The notes under the pieces were generated by a model, which ran no database searches, was not told the DNA's origin, and was given only the letters and a program-made list of their open reading frames with translations. From an uncultured bacterium (GTDB lineage Bacteria > Bacteroidota > Bacteroidia > Bacteroidales > Muribaculaceae), in assembly GCA_905214715.1 (NCBI GenBank), contig CAJMMT010000001.1, forward strand, positions 124,001 through 188,000: 64,000 bases of DNA. Reading direction: 5' to 3'. The translations under genes were made by a program, and so were the position numbers. Shown one piece after another: positions 1-8,592 of the stretch. Within the stretch, counting starts at the first letter, position 1; the number at the start of each line of letters is the position of its first letter.

Positions 1-431
1 ATGTAGGTGGTGCGAAACGCGCCAACGCCTATGCCAAGTACTTCGATGTACCTCTCGTTCTCTGCCACAAGCAGCGCGCCAAAGCAAACGTTGTGGATAA
101 GATGACCGTGATCGGTGATGTCGACGGCAAGAATGTTATTTTGCTCGACGACATAGTAGATACCGCCGGCACGATAACAAAGGCTGCCGATCTTCTTCTC
201 TCTTTCGGAGCCAAATCGGTGCGTGCTCTTTGCAGCCATCCGGTCATGTCCGATCCGGCCACTACAAGAGTTCTCGAAAGCGGACTTACTGAGATAGTGT
301 TTACCGATTCGATACCTTACGGAAAGGAGAATTCAAAGGCTGTGGTACTTCCGGTAGCGAAACTCTTCGCCGATACGATTCGTCGTATCCACAATAATCA
401 GAGCATTTCCTCGCAGTACCTCACAAAGTAA
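1..431 (+). CDS. prs: Ribose-phosphate pyrophosphokinase, C-terminal part (5' end outside window)
   Basis: Makes PRPP from ribose 5-phosphate and ATP for nucleotide, His and Trp synthesis in the cytoplasm. The frame is open from base 3 and begins VGGAKRANAYAKYF, so the gene enters from the left edge. The PRPP-binding loop VILLDDIVDTAGTI is intact, followed by the usual C-terminal SHPVMSDPA and FTDSIP segments. About 142 residues are visible, roughly the last 45% of the family's usual length of about 310. The ATG at 93 is internal and not the start. A strong hairpin follows the stop. The family call is clear from the binding loop and flanking motifs. Confidence 0.95.
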   Translation, partial: VGGAKRANAYAKYFDVPLVLCHKQRAKANVVDKMTVIGDVDGKNVILLDDIVDTAGTITKAADLLLSFGAKSVRALCSHPVMSDPATTRVLESGLTEIVFTDSIPYGKENSKAVVLPVAKLFADTIRRIHNNQSISSQYLTK

Positions 432-480
432 TATAATAGCGGCTTCATGCCGCCGGGAACTCCCGAATTATTGTCATAGA

Positions 481-515
481 GAAGGCGTGCCGAATCTGTT
501 TTTCGGCACGCCTTC
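481..515. terminator. Hairpin between convergent prs and the 543-1643 gene
   Basis: Perfect 14-bp stem, GAAGGCGTGCCGAA (481-494) with its complement (502-515), and a T-rich 7-nt loop. It lies between two genes that end towards each other, so it probably terminates both. The flanking T runs are short, so termination strength is inferred. Confidence 0.75.
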
Positions 516-542
516 TGCTTATATCATGAGAAAGGTCTTATG

Positions 543-1643
543 TCAGAGCTTGATTATACTCTTCGTGTAATTACCGGCGGATTTGTCATTGCTCCGCAGC
601 ATGAGTATATACTGGCCGTGCGGAATTAAACTGACATCTATTTCAGAGCAACCTTCCGCGATTTCGCAATCCATGGCGATTATTCCTGATGTATCTACCA
701 GTGTCATATGCGTAACGCCTTCCCATGGTACTTCGACATGCAGTGTCTCATATACCGGTACCGGATAAACTTTAACATCATCGCATATCCGAATATTGGA
801 TACTCCTATAGTTTCAGGCTTTTCGAATTCGGCAGAACCTAAATAAGTTACAGTCCCATCAGGCATACCGGCGAAAAGCTCAAGCACATGAGTGCCGGTA
901 GCAACCGATGCCATATCGAGTTCCAAAGGCATGATTTCAGCAATCTCCGTTTTTGCTGAGCCATGATACTCACCGTCAACGAAAGCCATGATGTTGCAGG
1001 GCCCTACGGTGGTTTGATTTGAAAGTTTCACAAACCACCGGCTCTTTACGGCGGTAGGGAGTCCGTTCTTCTCGGCGTAGAAATAGAGACAATGGGCACC
1101 ATCGTCAAGTCGGCTACAGTCGATGGTCGTAATTTCGCCCTGCGACGTTGTGAAATCTGTTTCGCGGTCGAAACGGTAACGCCATGAAACCGGGCCGTCT
1201 CCACTTTCGGGAACGGCACGCAGGAACCACTGACTCTTCACAGCAGTTGGGAGTCCGTTCTTCTCGGCGTAGAAATAGAGGCAGTGTGCTCCTTCATCAA
1301 GTCGGCTGCAGTCGATATTCGTAATTTCGCCCTGCGACGTTGTGAAATCTGCTTCGCGGTCAAAACGGTAATGCCATGAAACCGGGCCATCTTCGCTTTC
1401 AGGCACGGCACGCAGGAACCATCTGCTCTTTACTGCGGTGGGAAGTCCGTTTTTCTCGGCGTAAAGATAAATGCAATGCGGACCCTCATTGAGCGCCGAA
1501 CAATCTATCGATGTCAGATTTTCGGTATCGATGACACGGAAAGTTTCTTCACGGTCAAAGCGATAATGGTATTTATTCGCTGACTGCGCTGAAGCCGAAA
1601 ACAATACGCATACCAGCAAGGGATATAACAATCTTTTTGCCAT
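543..1643 (-). CDS. Secreted protein with three 64-residue repeats and a Por-like C-terminal domain
   Basis: Function unknown. A signal peptide (MAKRLLYPLLVCVLFSASAQS) is followed by three near-identical 64-residue units, each starting around YRFDRE and containing IDCS.L..G.HC.Y.YAEKNGLPTAVKS.WF. The DNA period is exactly 192 bp. After a beta-rich linker, the last 75 residues (KVYPVPVYETLHVEV to SIIKL) look like a Por/T9SS-type sorting domain. Each repeat keeps two Cys (IDCS and HC), which could form disulfides after export. The gene starts 12 nt after the beta-helix gene upstream and is almost certainly co-transcribed with it. Similar YRFD/YFFD repeats occur in other Bacteroidales surface proteins, but I cannot assign a biochemical role. 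Confidence 0.8.
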   Translation of the reverse strand: MAKRLLYPLLVCVLFSASAQSANKYHYRFDREETFRVIDTENLTSIDCSALNEGPHCIYLYAEKNGLPTAVKSRWFLRAVPESEDGPVSWHYRFDREADFTTSQGEITNIDCSRLDEGAHCLYFYAEKNGLPTAVKSQWFLRAVPESGDGPVSWRYRFDRETDFTTSQGEITTIDCSRLDDGAHCLYFYAEKNGLPTAVKSRWFVKLSNQTTVGPCNIMAFVDGEYHGSAKTEIAEIMPLELDMASVATGTHVLELFAGMPDGTVTYLGSAEFEKPETIGVSNIRICDDVKVYPVPVYETLHVEVPWEGVTHMTLVDTSGIIAMDCEIAEGCSEIDVSLIPHGQYILMLRSNDKSAGNYTKSIIKL

Positions 1644-1655
1644 ATCACATGTGAA

Positions 1656-2627
1656 TTAATCTTCAAGTCGGATTTTAACGTTAAGGATACCCTCGTCGGT
1701 TGTCTTGTCGGCAACTTCGAAGACAGAAAAACGGGGCGCGTCCGGTTTGGCTGTGAAGGGAAGCAGACCACCATGCACACCTACCTGGGTTCCGTCAGTA
1801 CCGAGCCAAGAGTTGGCGTTCTCGTCAAGCAGTTCCCACCAATCCGAGTCCTCTTTGAAAACTTGCGTGCCCTCAGGGAAAAGAAGGCATCCGTTGCCAT
1901 GCATCTCCATAGAGTTGTTGAATCTGGAATAAGAGTCGTAATTCTTCGTATGGTCATGAATGAACACCGTGTTGGTGGCTGTGATGTCATACCAATCATT
2001 AGCCCTGAAGACAATGCAGTTTGTGAATTCTCCGTGCCATGGAAACTGATTTATAAATACACTGTTAAGGGCATTCACATAATCATTGCAAACATTTTTA
2101 ATCACGCAGTTGACAATTTCTGCCTTATGTTCAAGATCGTTTATTATGGAATGCTTTATATTCAGAGCGGCATACTGACCCTGACTTTCGAAAGGATTAG
2201 GAGATATAGCTTCGAAGCGGCACTTTTCGACAAGGGTATTTGTCTCATTGTGGTAAATATATAGATTATTCCCTGTTATTCCTTCAACCTTAACGGATAC
2301 GGTAATATGTTTTCCATCCTCATCCTCATCACCGTGGGCTATTGCCAATCGATCTATGTACGAAACTTTTTCCAGGTTGTCGATTCCGGAACCATGAATA
2401 GTAATTGATTTTGAAATATCCACGTTGTTGAAGACTCCCGGGGATAGTGTAATAACGTCTCCGTCGACAGCTGCGCCGTGAGCATCATTTAGTGAATTGG
2501 CACCACGGAACACGGTTGTTTCGCCATCGTGCGTAAGAATAGCATATTGGCCTTCGGCAGCGGCGGAAAATGCGGTAAGCACCATGGTTGCTACAAGCGA
2601 CAGCACTTTTAATAATGATTTTCTCAT
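1656..2627 (-). CDS. Secreted right-handed beta-helix protein
   Basis: Signal peptide MRKSLLKVLSLVATMVLTAFSAAA, then a stretch rich in short beta repeats: VITLSPGVFNNVDISKSITIHGSG, later VNCVIKNVCN, FTNCIVFRAND and ATNTVFIHDH. This is the pattern of parallel beta-helix (pectate-lyase-like) surface proteins. The C-terminal segment VGVHGGLLPFTAKPDAPRF is one I associate with Bacteroidales beta-helix proteins that end in a short beta-sandwich. No lyase catalytic residues can be pointed to, so the role may be binding rather than cleavage. It is the first gene of a two-gene operon with the triple-repeat protein. The structured leader or RNA at 2729-2960 lies just upstream on the same strand. Confidence 0.78.
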   Translation of the reverse strand: MRKSLLKVLSLVATMVLTAFSAAAEGQYAILTHDGETTVFRGANSLNDAHGAAVDGDVITLSPGVFNNVDISKSITIHGSGIDNLEKVSYIDRLAIAHGDEDEDGKHITVSVKVEGITGNNLYIYHNETNTLVEKCRFEAISPNPFESQGQYAALNIKHSIINDLEHKAEIVNCVIKNVCNDYVNALNSVFINQFPWHGEFTNCIVFRANDWYDITATNTVFIHDHTKNYDSYSRFNNSMEMHGNGCLLFPEGTQVFKEDSDWWELLDENANSWLGTDGTQVGVHGGLLPFTAKPDAPRFSVFEVADKTTDEGILNVKIRLED

Positions 2628-2728
2628 GTTTGTTTGTTTGGTTTGGTTAAGTTGTGATTATTTTGTGATATAGTGATACGGTTAGATAATGAAGGGTCAG
2701 CGGGATTCCTTGCCTCGGCCTGTTGTTA

Positions 2729-2960
2729 TAAAAAAGAAAAAAGCGCAGGAATCTTTATCTGTCGCCGTCCTGCGTTTCGAGGCTTCTCGCATTGCCTTTC
2801 CAAAGTCGGACGGCAACAGAGAAGCCTACGCTTGTATAGGTAATCTTATGCATCCGGCGATATTCCTCACGGAATATATTGCCGGACACAAGAATATTAC
2901 TTATCCAAGGGCATCTACCGTTACCTGACTCCCAGACTTTGGAATGAAATTTTGCGAGAA
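2729..2960 (-). ncRNA. Candidate structured RNA or attenuator ending in an intrinsic terminator
   Basis: Read on the minus strand, this stretch can form three stacked hairpins. One is CCGGC..ATATTCC (2854-2866) with GGAATAT..GCCGG (2871-2885). The second is GGCTTCTC (2781-2788) with GAGAAGCC (2819-2826), with an inner TTGCC/GGCAA pair. The third is CGCAGGA (2744-2750) with TCCTGCG (2768-2774), followed on the minus strand by a long T-rich run (2729-2742). That is the shape of a small RNA with a rho-independent terminator, or of a terminating leader 110 nt ahead of the beta-helix gene. I do not recognise a known family (not tmRNA, SRP RNA or RNase P by their hallmark sequences). The 5' end is not defined. 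Confidence 0.45.
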
Positions 2961-3069
2961 TTTCGAAACACCTGTGAATCAGCGCGGATACACGCTTTTA
3001 TAAAAATGTCCGCATCCCACCCTCAGTCCCGGAAACCAGGCTTCAGATGGTTTGCAACCGTAAAATTAG

Positions 3070-3442
3070 TGAATAAATGTTAGATTACAAATAAAAATTC
3101 TTTTTCCCATAGGACTTTTTCCCACGGCTCTTTCATTTAAATCTGGTAAATCCTGATTTAATTTACTTTTTATGGGATTGGATGGGAATAGACACGCGGA
3201 TTTTTTCGCCGCGCCTGTTGCGTTCGCAACGCGGATTAGACGGATTTTCGCGGTTTTTTTTACGCGGATTTTTTTATTTGCACAGGCGAAGACGGGACAC
3301 GGGTATGTCGCAAGCTCCATTTCGCGGATGCGACGGATTGGCGCGGATTTTTTCTCTTATACAATCTGATAATCTACCGGATAATCGGGCGTGCTGATCG
3401 CTTCGCGCACAGACTCGGCGGATGGGAGCGGATTTGCCATTA
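3070..3442. repeat. Intergenic stretch with degenerate GCGGATT repeats
   Basis: No gene seen. From about 3190 the sequence is a string of imperfect units around GCGGATTTTT and CGCGGATTA (for example near 3197, 3230, 3266 and 3344). A related block on the other strand occurs at 30300-30480 (ATCCGCGCAAATCCG and onward). The region also has an AT-rich lead-in (3070-3175). These look like decayed repetitive intergenic DNA with no coding potential. Confidence 0.5.
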
Positions 3443-3754
3443 TTACATTGTGGCGACCCAGACGGCTATGAAGGCGACGAGGGCGAGGATGAGGAATATC
3501 AACGCGAGGAGGTTGAAGCGTCGCGACAATGCCTTCAGTCTTGCTCCATACATAAGGGAGCACAGGCGACAGAATGCAGCCAGAAACAGGAACAGCACAT
3601 CTATATATTCCCACCATGCCAAGGGCGCGTGGTCAAGTTTGCGGCTTATAATCAATACGCATACTATTATTATAGTGAGGAACAAGGCCCCTATGGCCCT
3701 GACCGTCTTGGCTGTGTTGATGCCTGAGGTGGCAGGTTTCCTATTTTCCATCAT
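3443..3754 (-). CDS. Small membrane protein, three predicted TM helices, unknown function
   Basis: A 103-residue hydrophobic protein not recognised as a named family. Three membrane segments are visible: VRAIGALFLTIIIVCVLIIS near residue 20, YIDVLFLFLAAFCRLCSLMYG near 50, and NLLALIFLILALVAFIAVWVA at the C-terminus. Arg/Lys-rich loops (RLKALSRR) suggest a cytoplasmic side. It starts 21 nt after the stop of the Spi-like gene, so the two are probably co-transcribed. Two ATG codons lie next to each other at the start; the first is used here. Confidence 0.6.
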   Translation of the reverse strand: MMENRKPATSGINTAKTVRAIGALFLTIIIVCVLIISRKLDHAPLAWWEYIDVLFLFLAAFCRLCSLMYGARLKALSRRFNLLALIFLILALVAFIAVWVATM

Positions 3755-3775
3755 TATATGTATATTTTTCGGACA

Positions 3776-4717
3776 TTATCTGTATAGTTTAATTCCGGTG
3801 GCGTGTCCGTCCGGTTCCCTCAGCAACGCGAAGTAAAAACCGGTGGGGAAATCACTCAGATTTATGGGAAGAGTCTTCACACCTCTGAAAAAGTATCGTT
3901 TATATAGCTGCCCCTCCGCATTGTATATGTCGACGACTTCTATTTCCCTTGGCATGTCGATGGTGAAGTGGGCTCCTCCGAGACTTTTTATAATAGGTTT
4001 GGAGGGTCTGAGCCGTTCCTCAAGTTCCGAAAACTTTTCTCGTTTCTCTCTTTCCGTTTCAGCCAGAAAATCTTCGTAAAAAGAGAACGGTACATATTCC
4101 TCCTCTACCGACGCTTCGCGTTCAAGTCTCAACTCTTCGTCTGTTTTGGGCCACTCATATGGAAACTCCACGGCACGTTCGCGCACGACCCACATCTTGT
4201 CGTCGGAAGGACGATATCTGAGATATCCATCGGCGAGCAACGATGGGGAATAAAGGATATCATGAATGGTCCGGGGTATGTTTTCCCAGGCTTCGGCGGC
4301 CTGCGCGGGATAACGGGAATCGAACCTTATGAGTTCTATATCGCGGGAAAAACGCGTCATCAGCTCACGGTCTTCCTGAGTCATCTTCTCTTTTGAGAAT
4401 CCATGACCCTTAGGCATCAGAGAGTATCCCAATATGGGAAATGCCTTGTTCTCCGCTGAAATCATTACAAAGCCGCCCTCCGGTGAATTAAATATATAGA
4501 AGGGGGTGAAGAGCCTGTCGGTGGTAAGACGTTTCCCGTTGTATACATATTGCGGGTCGGGACATACCTGACCATATGCGTCATTGAAAAACAGACGCGC
4601 TATGCGTTTGGCTTCTTTCTGCGTTACTGTCTCAGCGTTGGCCATTACGGCTACCGTGGAGAAACAAAGAACGAGAATGGCCTTCAAGCCATATTTGATT
4701 TTATCAGAATAATCCAT
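3776..4717 (-). CDS. Secreted Spi-propeptide-like protein without a peptidase domain
   Basis: A signal segment ending near MANAE is followed by a Spi/streptopain-propeptide-like domain: QKEAKRIARLFFND, FYIFNSPEGGFVMISAENKAFPILGYS, and EKMTQEDRELMTRF. In C10 peptidases this domain sits before the catalytic domain and inhibits it. Here the C10 domain is absent: no TGC active-site Cys and no HAFV/HFNWGW region. A charged linker (residues about 190-240, rich in Glu and Arg) leads instead to a Por-like C-terminal domain ending GIKLYR. A full C10 peptidase with the same prodomain type lies at 11875-14859, so this protein could be a free-standing inhibitor. That role is inference from the domain, not shown. 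Confidence 0.7.
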   Translation of the reverse strand: MDYSDKIKYGLKAILVLCFSTVAVMANAETVTQKEAKRIARLFFNDAYGQVCPDPQYVYNGKRLTTDRLFTPFYIFNSPEGGFVMISAENKAFPILGYSLMPKGHGFSKEKMTQEDRELMTRFSRDIELIRFDSRYPAQAAEAWENIPRTIHDILYSPSLLADGYLRYRPSDDKMWVVRERAVEFPYEWPKTDEELRLEREASVEEEYVPFSFYEDFLAETEREKREKFSELEERLRPSKPIIKSLGGAHFTIDMPREIEVVDIYNAEGQLYKRYFFRGVKTLPINLSDFPTGFYFALLREPDGHATGIKLYR

Positions 4718-4786
4718 AGCTATAGAAGAGTAGCCCCCTTTTTTATGAAGGAGGCTACTTGTTTAACGTTAATTATGGTCTATTTG

Positions 4787-6499
4787 TTATCCTTCGGCCG
4801 ATACAGCTTCACTCTCTTCGATCTCGGCCTTTTCTTTAGAGCTATCCTGAACATTCGGCAGTTCGAGACCGAGGTGTTTCTGTTTGTCTACGATCTTCAG
4901 ATACATACCGATAAAGAGAGCCGCTACGCCAAGACATGCGAGCATTACCAGCGCCCAAGTGTAATCGTAGCTAACCGACGCCGTTTCCTGAGTCATGGTG
5001 CCTGCCGCTACCTGTGCCTCGATGTCGGTGTTGGTGGAAGTAAGCACTTTGCCTATAAGAAGCGGGAAAAGCCACAGACCTATGTTCTGAATCCAGAAGA
5101 TGAGAGCGTAGGCGGAACCTATGATCTTGGAGTCCACGAGCTTCGGTACGCTCGGCCAAAGCGATGCGGGAACAAGTGAGAATGAAGCTCCGAGAACAAG
5201 GATGGTTATGTAGGCCACAATCACACCGCCTACCGCATTGCCCTTGAAGAGGGGAAGTATGAAAGCGAAGGTCAGGTGGCATGCTATCAGCAGGAGAGAC
5301 CCGAGCACGAGCATCGAGGCGGCCTTACCCTTGTAGTCTACGAATTTACCCAGAATAGGAGTGATGCCCACGGCAAGGAGGGGGAATACGGCGAAGATCG
5401 CGCCGGCGCTTTGTTTCTGATACCCCATCCAACAATATACTACAAGGCAAAGTATCGACAGGCCGAAAAGCAATCCCTTTTTGGCGCTCTGTTTTGCAAA
5501 GTTGCCTGCGAATGCAGTCGCGGCTACGACCAGCATGATTACATATTGTATATACGTAACCGTATCGGTGGCCCAGAAAGATCCCGGATCCAGAGGTTGG
5601 AAGTCAATGTTGCATTGCAGCATGTTGACCGCATATTTCTGGAATGGGAAAATAGCGGAATAATAAAGTACGCAGAGGAGGGCCACAAGCCAGAATCCGA
5701 GACTCGAAAGAATCTTTCCGAGATCTGAAATCTTGAATGGGTCGTCTTTTTCCTCAGCTTCGCCGGTCTGCGCGTCCAGTTTTTTGTCCATGAAGAAATA
5801 GACTATGAACATTATCAAGGCTATAAGCAGGAGCACGACGCCAAACGCCACTGATCGTGAAACATCGATTGTCCCACCCATGGTAGCGAACATCGGCGAG
5901 AATATCATACATGTAGCCACACCGAGACGGGCAAGCGCCATTTCCGAACCCATGGCCAATGCCATTTCCCGTCCTTTGAACCATTTCACTATACCACGGC
6001 TTACCGTTATGCCGGCCATCTCTACGCCGCAACCGAATATCATGAAGCCTATGGCCGAGAGTTTGGCGGAAGCCGGCATACCCTCGTAGAATGGCGATAC
6101 TCCGAGTTCATCGAATCCGGGTATGTAGTTCAGGTTTTCAGTAAACCAGACTTTAAGCGCGCTGTCCTGAAAAGCGTCGGTCAGGGCATACCAGTTGATC
6201 GATGCGCCTATCAGCATCACAGCTCCCGACAGTACGGCTGTAAAACGCACACCCATCTTGTCGAGTATGATACCGGCGAAGATAAGGAAGAATATAAATA
6301 CGTTGAGGAAAGTCTCGGAACCCTGCATCGTACCGAATGCAAGCGAGTCCCAACCGCGTTCCTGCTGCAGAAGGTCCTTGATGGGCGAAAGGACATCCAT
6401 AAATACATATGAACAGAACATGGCGAACGCCAACAGTCCGAGTGCTGTCCATCTTGCCCATGCTTTGTCTCTTAGCGAGGCAATACCGTTTTGTGTCAT
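4787..6499 (-). CDS. MFS transporter
   Basis: A 570-residue inner-membrane permease of the major facilitator superfamily, with 12 or more hydrophobic segments across the protein (first around WTALGLLAFAMFCSYVFM). The inter-helix motif LDKMGVRFTAVLSGAVMLIG after the second helix corresponds to MFS motif A. A long periplasmic loop after the third helix (WYALTDAFQDSALKVWFTEN) and a hydrophilic C-terminal tail (EKAEIEESEAVSAEG) make it longer than the family's usual 400-450 residues. I cannot tell the substrate; related Bacteroidetes proteins are annotated only as MFS. It appears monocistronic. Confidence 0.85.
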   Translation of the reverse strand: MTQNGIASLRDKAWARWTALGLLAFAMFCSYVFMDVLSPIKDLLQQERGWDSLAFGTMQGSETFLNVFIFFLIFAGIILDKMGVRFTAVLSGAVMLIGASINWYALTDAFQDSALKVWFTENLNYIPGFDELGVSPFYEGMPASAKLSAIGFMIFGCGVEMAGITVSRGIVKWFKGREMALAMGSEMALARLGVATCMIFSPMFATMGGTIDVSRSVAFGVVLLLIALIMFIVYFFMDKKLDAQTGEAEEKDDPFKISDLGKILSSLGFWLVALLCVLYYSAIFPFQKYAVNMLQCNIDFQPLDPGSFWATDTVTYIQYVIMLVVAATAFAGNFAKQSAKKGLLFGLSILCLVVYCWMGYQKQSAGAIFAVFPLLAVGITPILGKFVDYKGKAASMLVLGSLLLIACHLTFAFILPLFKGNAVGGVIVAYITILVLGASFSLVPASLWPSVPKLVDSKIIGSAYALIFWIQNIGLWLFPLLIGKVLTSTNTDIEAQVAAGTMTQETASVSYDYTWALVMLACLGVAALFIGMYLKIVDKQKHLGLELPNVQDSSKEKAEIEESEAVSAEG

Positions 6500-6536
6500 G
6501 ATGATATGTATAGTTGTTAAATTATTATCTTGGTTA

Positions 6537-6660
6537 AACTTGATTATCAGGATTAATCTTGATTTAGCCTGATTGAGCCGGATTTAGCCTGATTAATCTT
6601 GATTGGCTTCATTGAGCCCGATTTAGCCTGATTGAGCCGGATTTGGCCTGGGCAGCTTGA
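6537..6660. repeat. Tandem GATTTAGCCTGATTGAGCC-type repeats upstream of the MFS gene
   Basis: Variants of TTGATTTAGCCTGATT, GAGCCGGATTTAGCC and GATTAATCTTGATT follow one another for about 120 bp, imperfectly. They lie between the MFS start and the pfp terminator and may form its 5' leader. There is no open frame of note. Confidence 0.6.
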
Positions 6661-6704
6661 TCCGGGGTGATTACTGCAAATTTAACAAAAATTCAATCAT
6701 AAAC

Positions 6705-6744
6705 AAAAAAGAGGCCGGCCCCGCGACATATCTCGGGGCCGGCC
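6705..6744 (-). terminator. Intrinsic terminator of pfp
   Basis: Perfect 11-bp GC stem, GGCCGGCCCCG (6713-6723) with CGGGGCCGGCC (6734-6744). On the minus strand it is followed by TCTTTTTTG, 25 nt after the pfp stop. Confidence 0.9.
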
Positions 6745-6768
6745 GTATTGATTCAGAATATGTTTTTA

Positions 6769-8424
6769 TCAGATCTCCTTTCCGCTCTCAAGCAACAGAG
6801 TCATAGAGGGACGGTCGCATATCTCGGCGGGACCGAAATACTGAATCGGGCCCGGATACTGATATAGAGTGTTGAGCATGAGAGTTTCGCGCATAGAAGC
6901 GAATTTCAGGTAGGGCTTGCCGTTCAGGTTTACGAGAGCTTTCTTGATAACGGGCTTCATTTCGCCATTGCGACGCTCCATGTTCATCATCATGGTGATA
7001 GGTATACCGCCGGCTACCCAGTTTTCGGGGGTGTCGGTCAGGTTGCGTACCGAGCTCATGTAACCGGTAAGGCCGGCATTGATAAGCATAGCGGCATTGT
7101 AGCCGAGCGCATAGCAGTAATCGGCATCGAAGTTTGTGGGGTCGGCGCAACGACCTTCATATCCGAAGAAGTGATGCTGTGTAGCGAACTTACCGGAATA
7201 CTCTCCTTCGGCAGCCATCTCGTCAAGACGCTTGGCCACCATACGGCTCAGCAGACTTTCGGTGTCGATTAGCGAAACCTGCACGTTTCCGTGGCTGTCG
7301 CGGTCGAGGCTCAGCTGGAGCGCGATATCCTTAGGCAGAGACTTGAACAGGTCGGCATTGGCGGCGGAAAGGTGAGAATGGATGGCATTGAGCTTGTCTT
7401 CCTCGACGAGTCCTTCAAGTTCGGGAGCATAGTCTACCAGCACGTCATTCAGCTCCTGAATAAGACGTTTCATGGTGGGTATGAACTCGATCAGACCTTC
7501 GGGCACAAGCACCGTACCGAAATTCCATCCGCTCTTGGCGCGCTCTGTGATCATATAGCAGAGGGCGGATACGATGTTGTCGAGAGTCATGCGCTTTGCC
7601 TGAACCTCTTCCGAAATGATGCAGTAGTTCGGCTGTGTCTGTAGAGCGCATTCAAGCGCGATGTGGGAGGCCGAACGGCCCATGAGCTTGATGAAGTGGT
7701 AATATTTCTTCGCAGAGTTGCAGTCTCTCTGAATATTGCCTATAACCTCTGAATATACCTTGCATGCGGTGTCGAAACCGAAAGAGGTCTCGATCCATTC
7801 GTTCTTCAGGTCTCCGTCGATAGTCTTGGGGACACCGATAACCTTAACATCCACTCCCTTGGCCTTGTAATACTCAGCCAGAACGGCGGCGTTGGTGTTG
7901 GAGTCGTCTCCACCGATGATCACCAGAGCCTTGATGTCGAGTTCTTCCAGAATTTTCTGGCCGGCGTCGAACTGGTCGGGACGTTCAAGTTTGGTTCGGC
8001 CTGAACCGATGATGTCGAAACCGCCGGTATTGCGGTACTCTTTGATGTAACCGGCGGTAAGTTCCATATAGCGATGGTTGATAAAACCGGAGGGACCCAT
8101 CAGGAAGCCGTAAAGACGGCATTCGGGGTTGAGGCTCTTGATTCCGTCGAAGATACCGGCTACAACATTGTGGCCACCGGGAGCCTGTCCGCCGGACAGG
8201 ATTATACCTACGTTGAAAGGCTCTTCCACGCGTACCGGGTTTTCTTCACGTTCAAATTCCACCACGGGAAGACCGTAGGTATTGGGGAAGAGTTTCTGTA
8301 TCTCTTCCTGATCTGCCACTGAATGGGTGGGTTCTCCCATCTTGACTTTCACCGGGCCCTGTAGAGCCTTGGGCAGTTTGGGCTGATATTCAGCCCTTAC
8401 ACGCTGCAATGCACTTTTTTTCAT
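6769..8424 (-). CDS. pfp: Diphosphate-fructose-6-phosphate 1-phosphotransferase (PPi-PFK)
   Basis: Reversible phosphorylation of fructose 6-phosphate with pyrophosphate, in cytoplasmic glycolysis and gluconeogenesis. The 551 residues match the long PFK form. Visible motifs are GGQAPGGHN (residues about 77-85), GGDDSNTNAAVLAEYY and PKTIDGDLKN. The Asp in GGDDS, where ATP enzymes have Gly (GGDGS), and the Lys in PKTIDGD mark PPi rather than ATP use. MGRSASHIALECALQTQPN contains the substrate-binding MGR. It is a single gene with its own promoter and terminator. Confidence 0.95.
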   Translation of the reverse strand: MKKSALQRVRAEYQPKLPKALQGPVKVKMGEPTHSVADQEEIQKLFPNTYGLPVVEFEREENPVRVEEPFNVGIILSGGQAPGGHNVVAGIFDGIKSLNPECRLYGFLMGPSGFINHRYMELTAGYIKEYRNTGGFDIIGSGRTKLERPDQFDAGQKILEELDIKALVIIGGDDSNTNAAVLAEYYKAKGVDVKVIGVPKTIDGDLKNEWIETSFGFDTACKVYSEVIGNIQRDCNSAKKYYHFIKLMGRSASHIALECALQTQPNYCIISEEVQAKRMTLDNIVSALCYMITERAKSGWNFGTVLVPEGLIEFIPTMKRLIQELNDVLVDYAPELEGLVEEDKLNAIHSHLSAANADLFKSLPKDIALQLSLDRDSHGNVQVSLIDTESLLSRMVAKRLDEMAAEGEYSGKFATQHHFFGYEGRCADPTNFDADYCYALGYNAAMLINAGLTGYMSSVRNLTDTPENWVAGGIPITMMMNMERRNGEMKPVIKKALVNLNGKPYLKFASMRETLMLNTLYQYPGPIQYFGPAEICDRPSMTLLLESGKEI

Positions 8425-8532
8425 CTATTTGGAGCTTTTTTACCTTGGGTAAAACTATTTTGTCTTGAACTGATTTTCTCGTCCCGCTTATTCCGGGATG
8501 GATGATTGTCTGCAGTAATATATTTTACACTG

Positions 8533-8540
8533 CAAATTTA
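8533..8540 (-). promoter_or_regulatory. Candidate -7 box of pfp promoter
   Basis: TAAATTTG on the minus strand matches the Bacteroidetes -7 consensus TAnnTTTG, about 110 nt upstream of the pfp start. A clear -33 TTTG at the right spacing was not seen. Confidence 0.4.
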
Positions 8541-8592
8541 GCCAAAATAATTGAATATATAACTCGGAAGTGTTGGAATTTAACATGAATTT

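Noticed and set aside
2729..2960. tmRNA, SRP RNA or RNase P RNA
   Set aside because: None of the hallmark sequences (tmRNA ends and tag, SRP tetraloop region, RNase P core) could be found on either strand.
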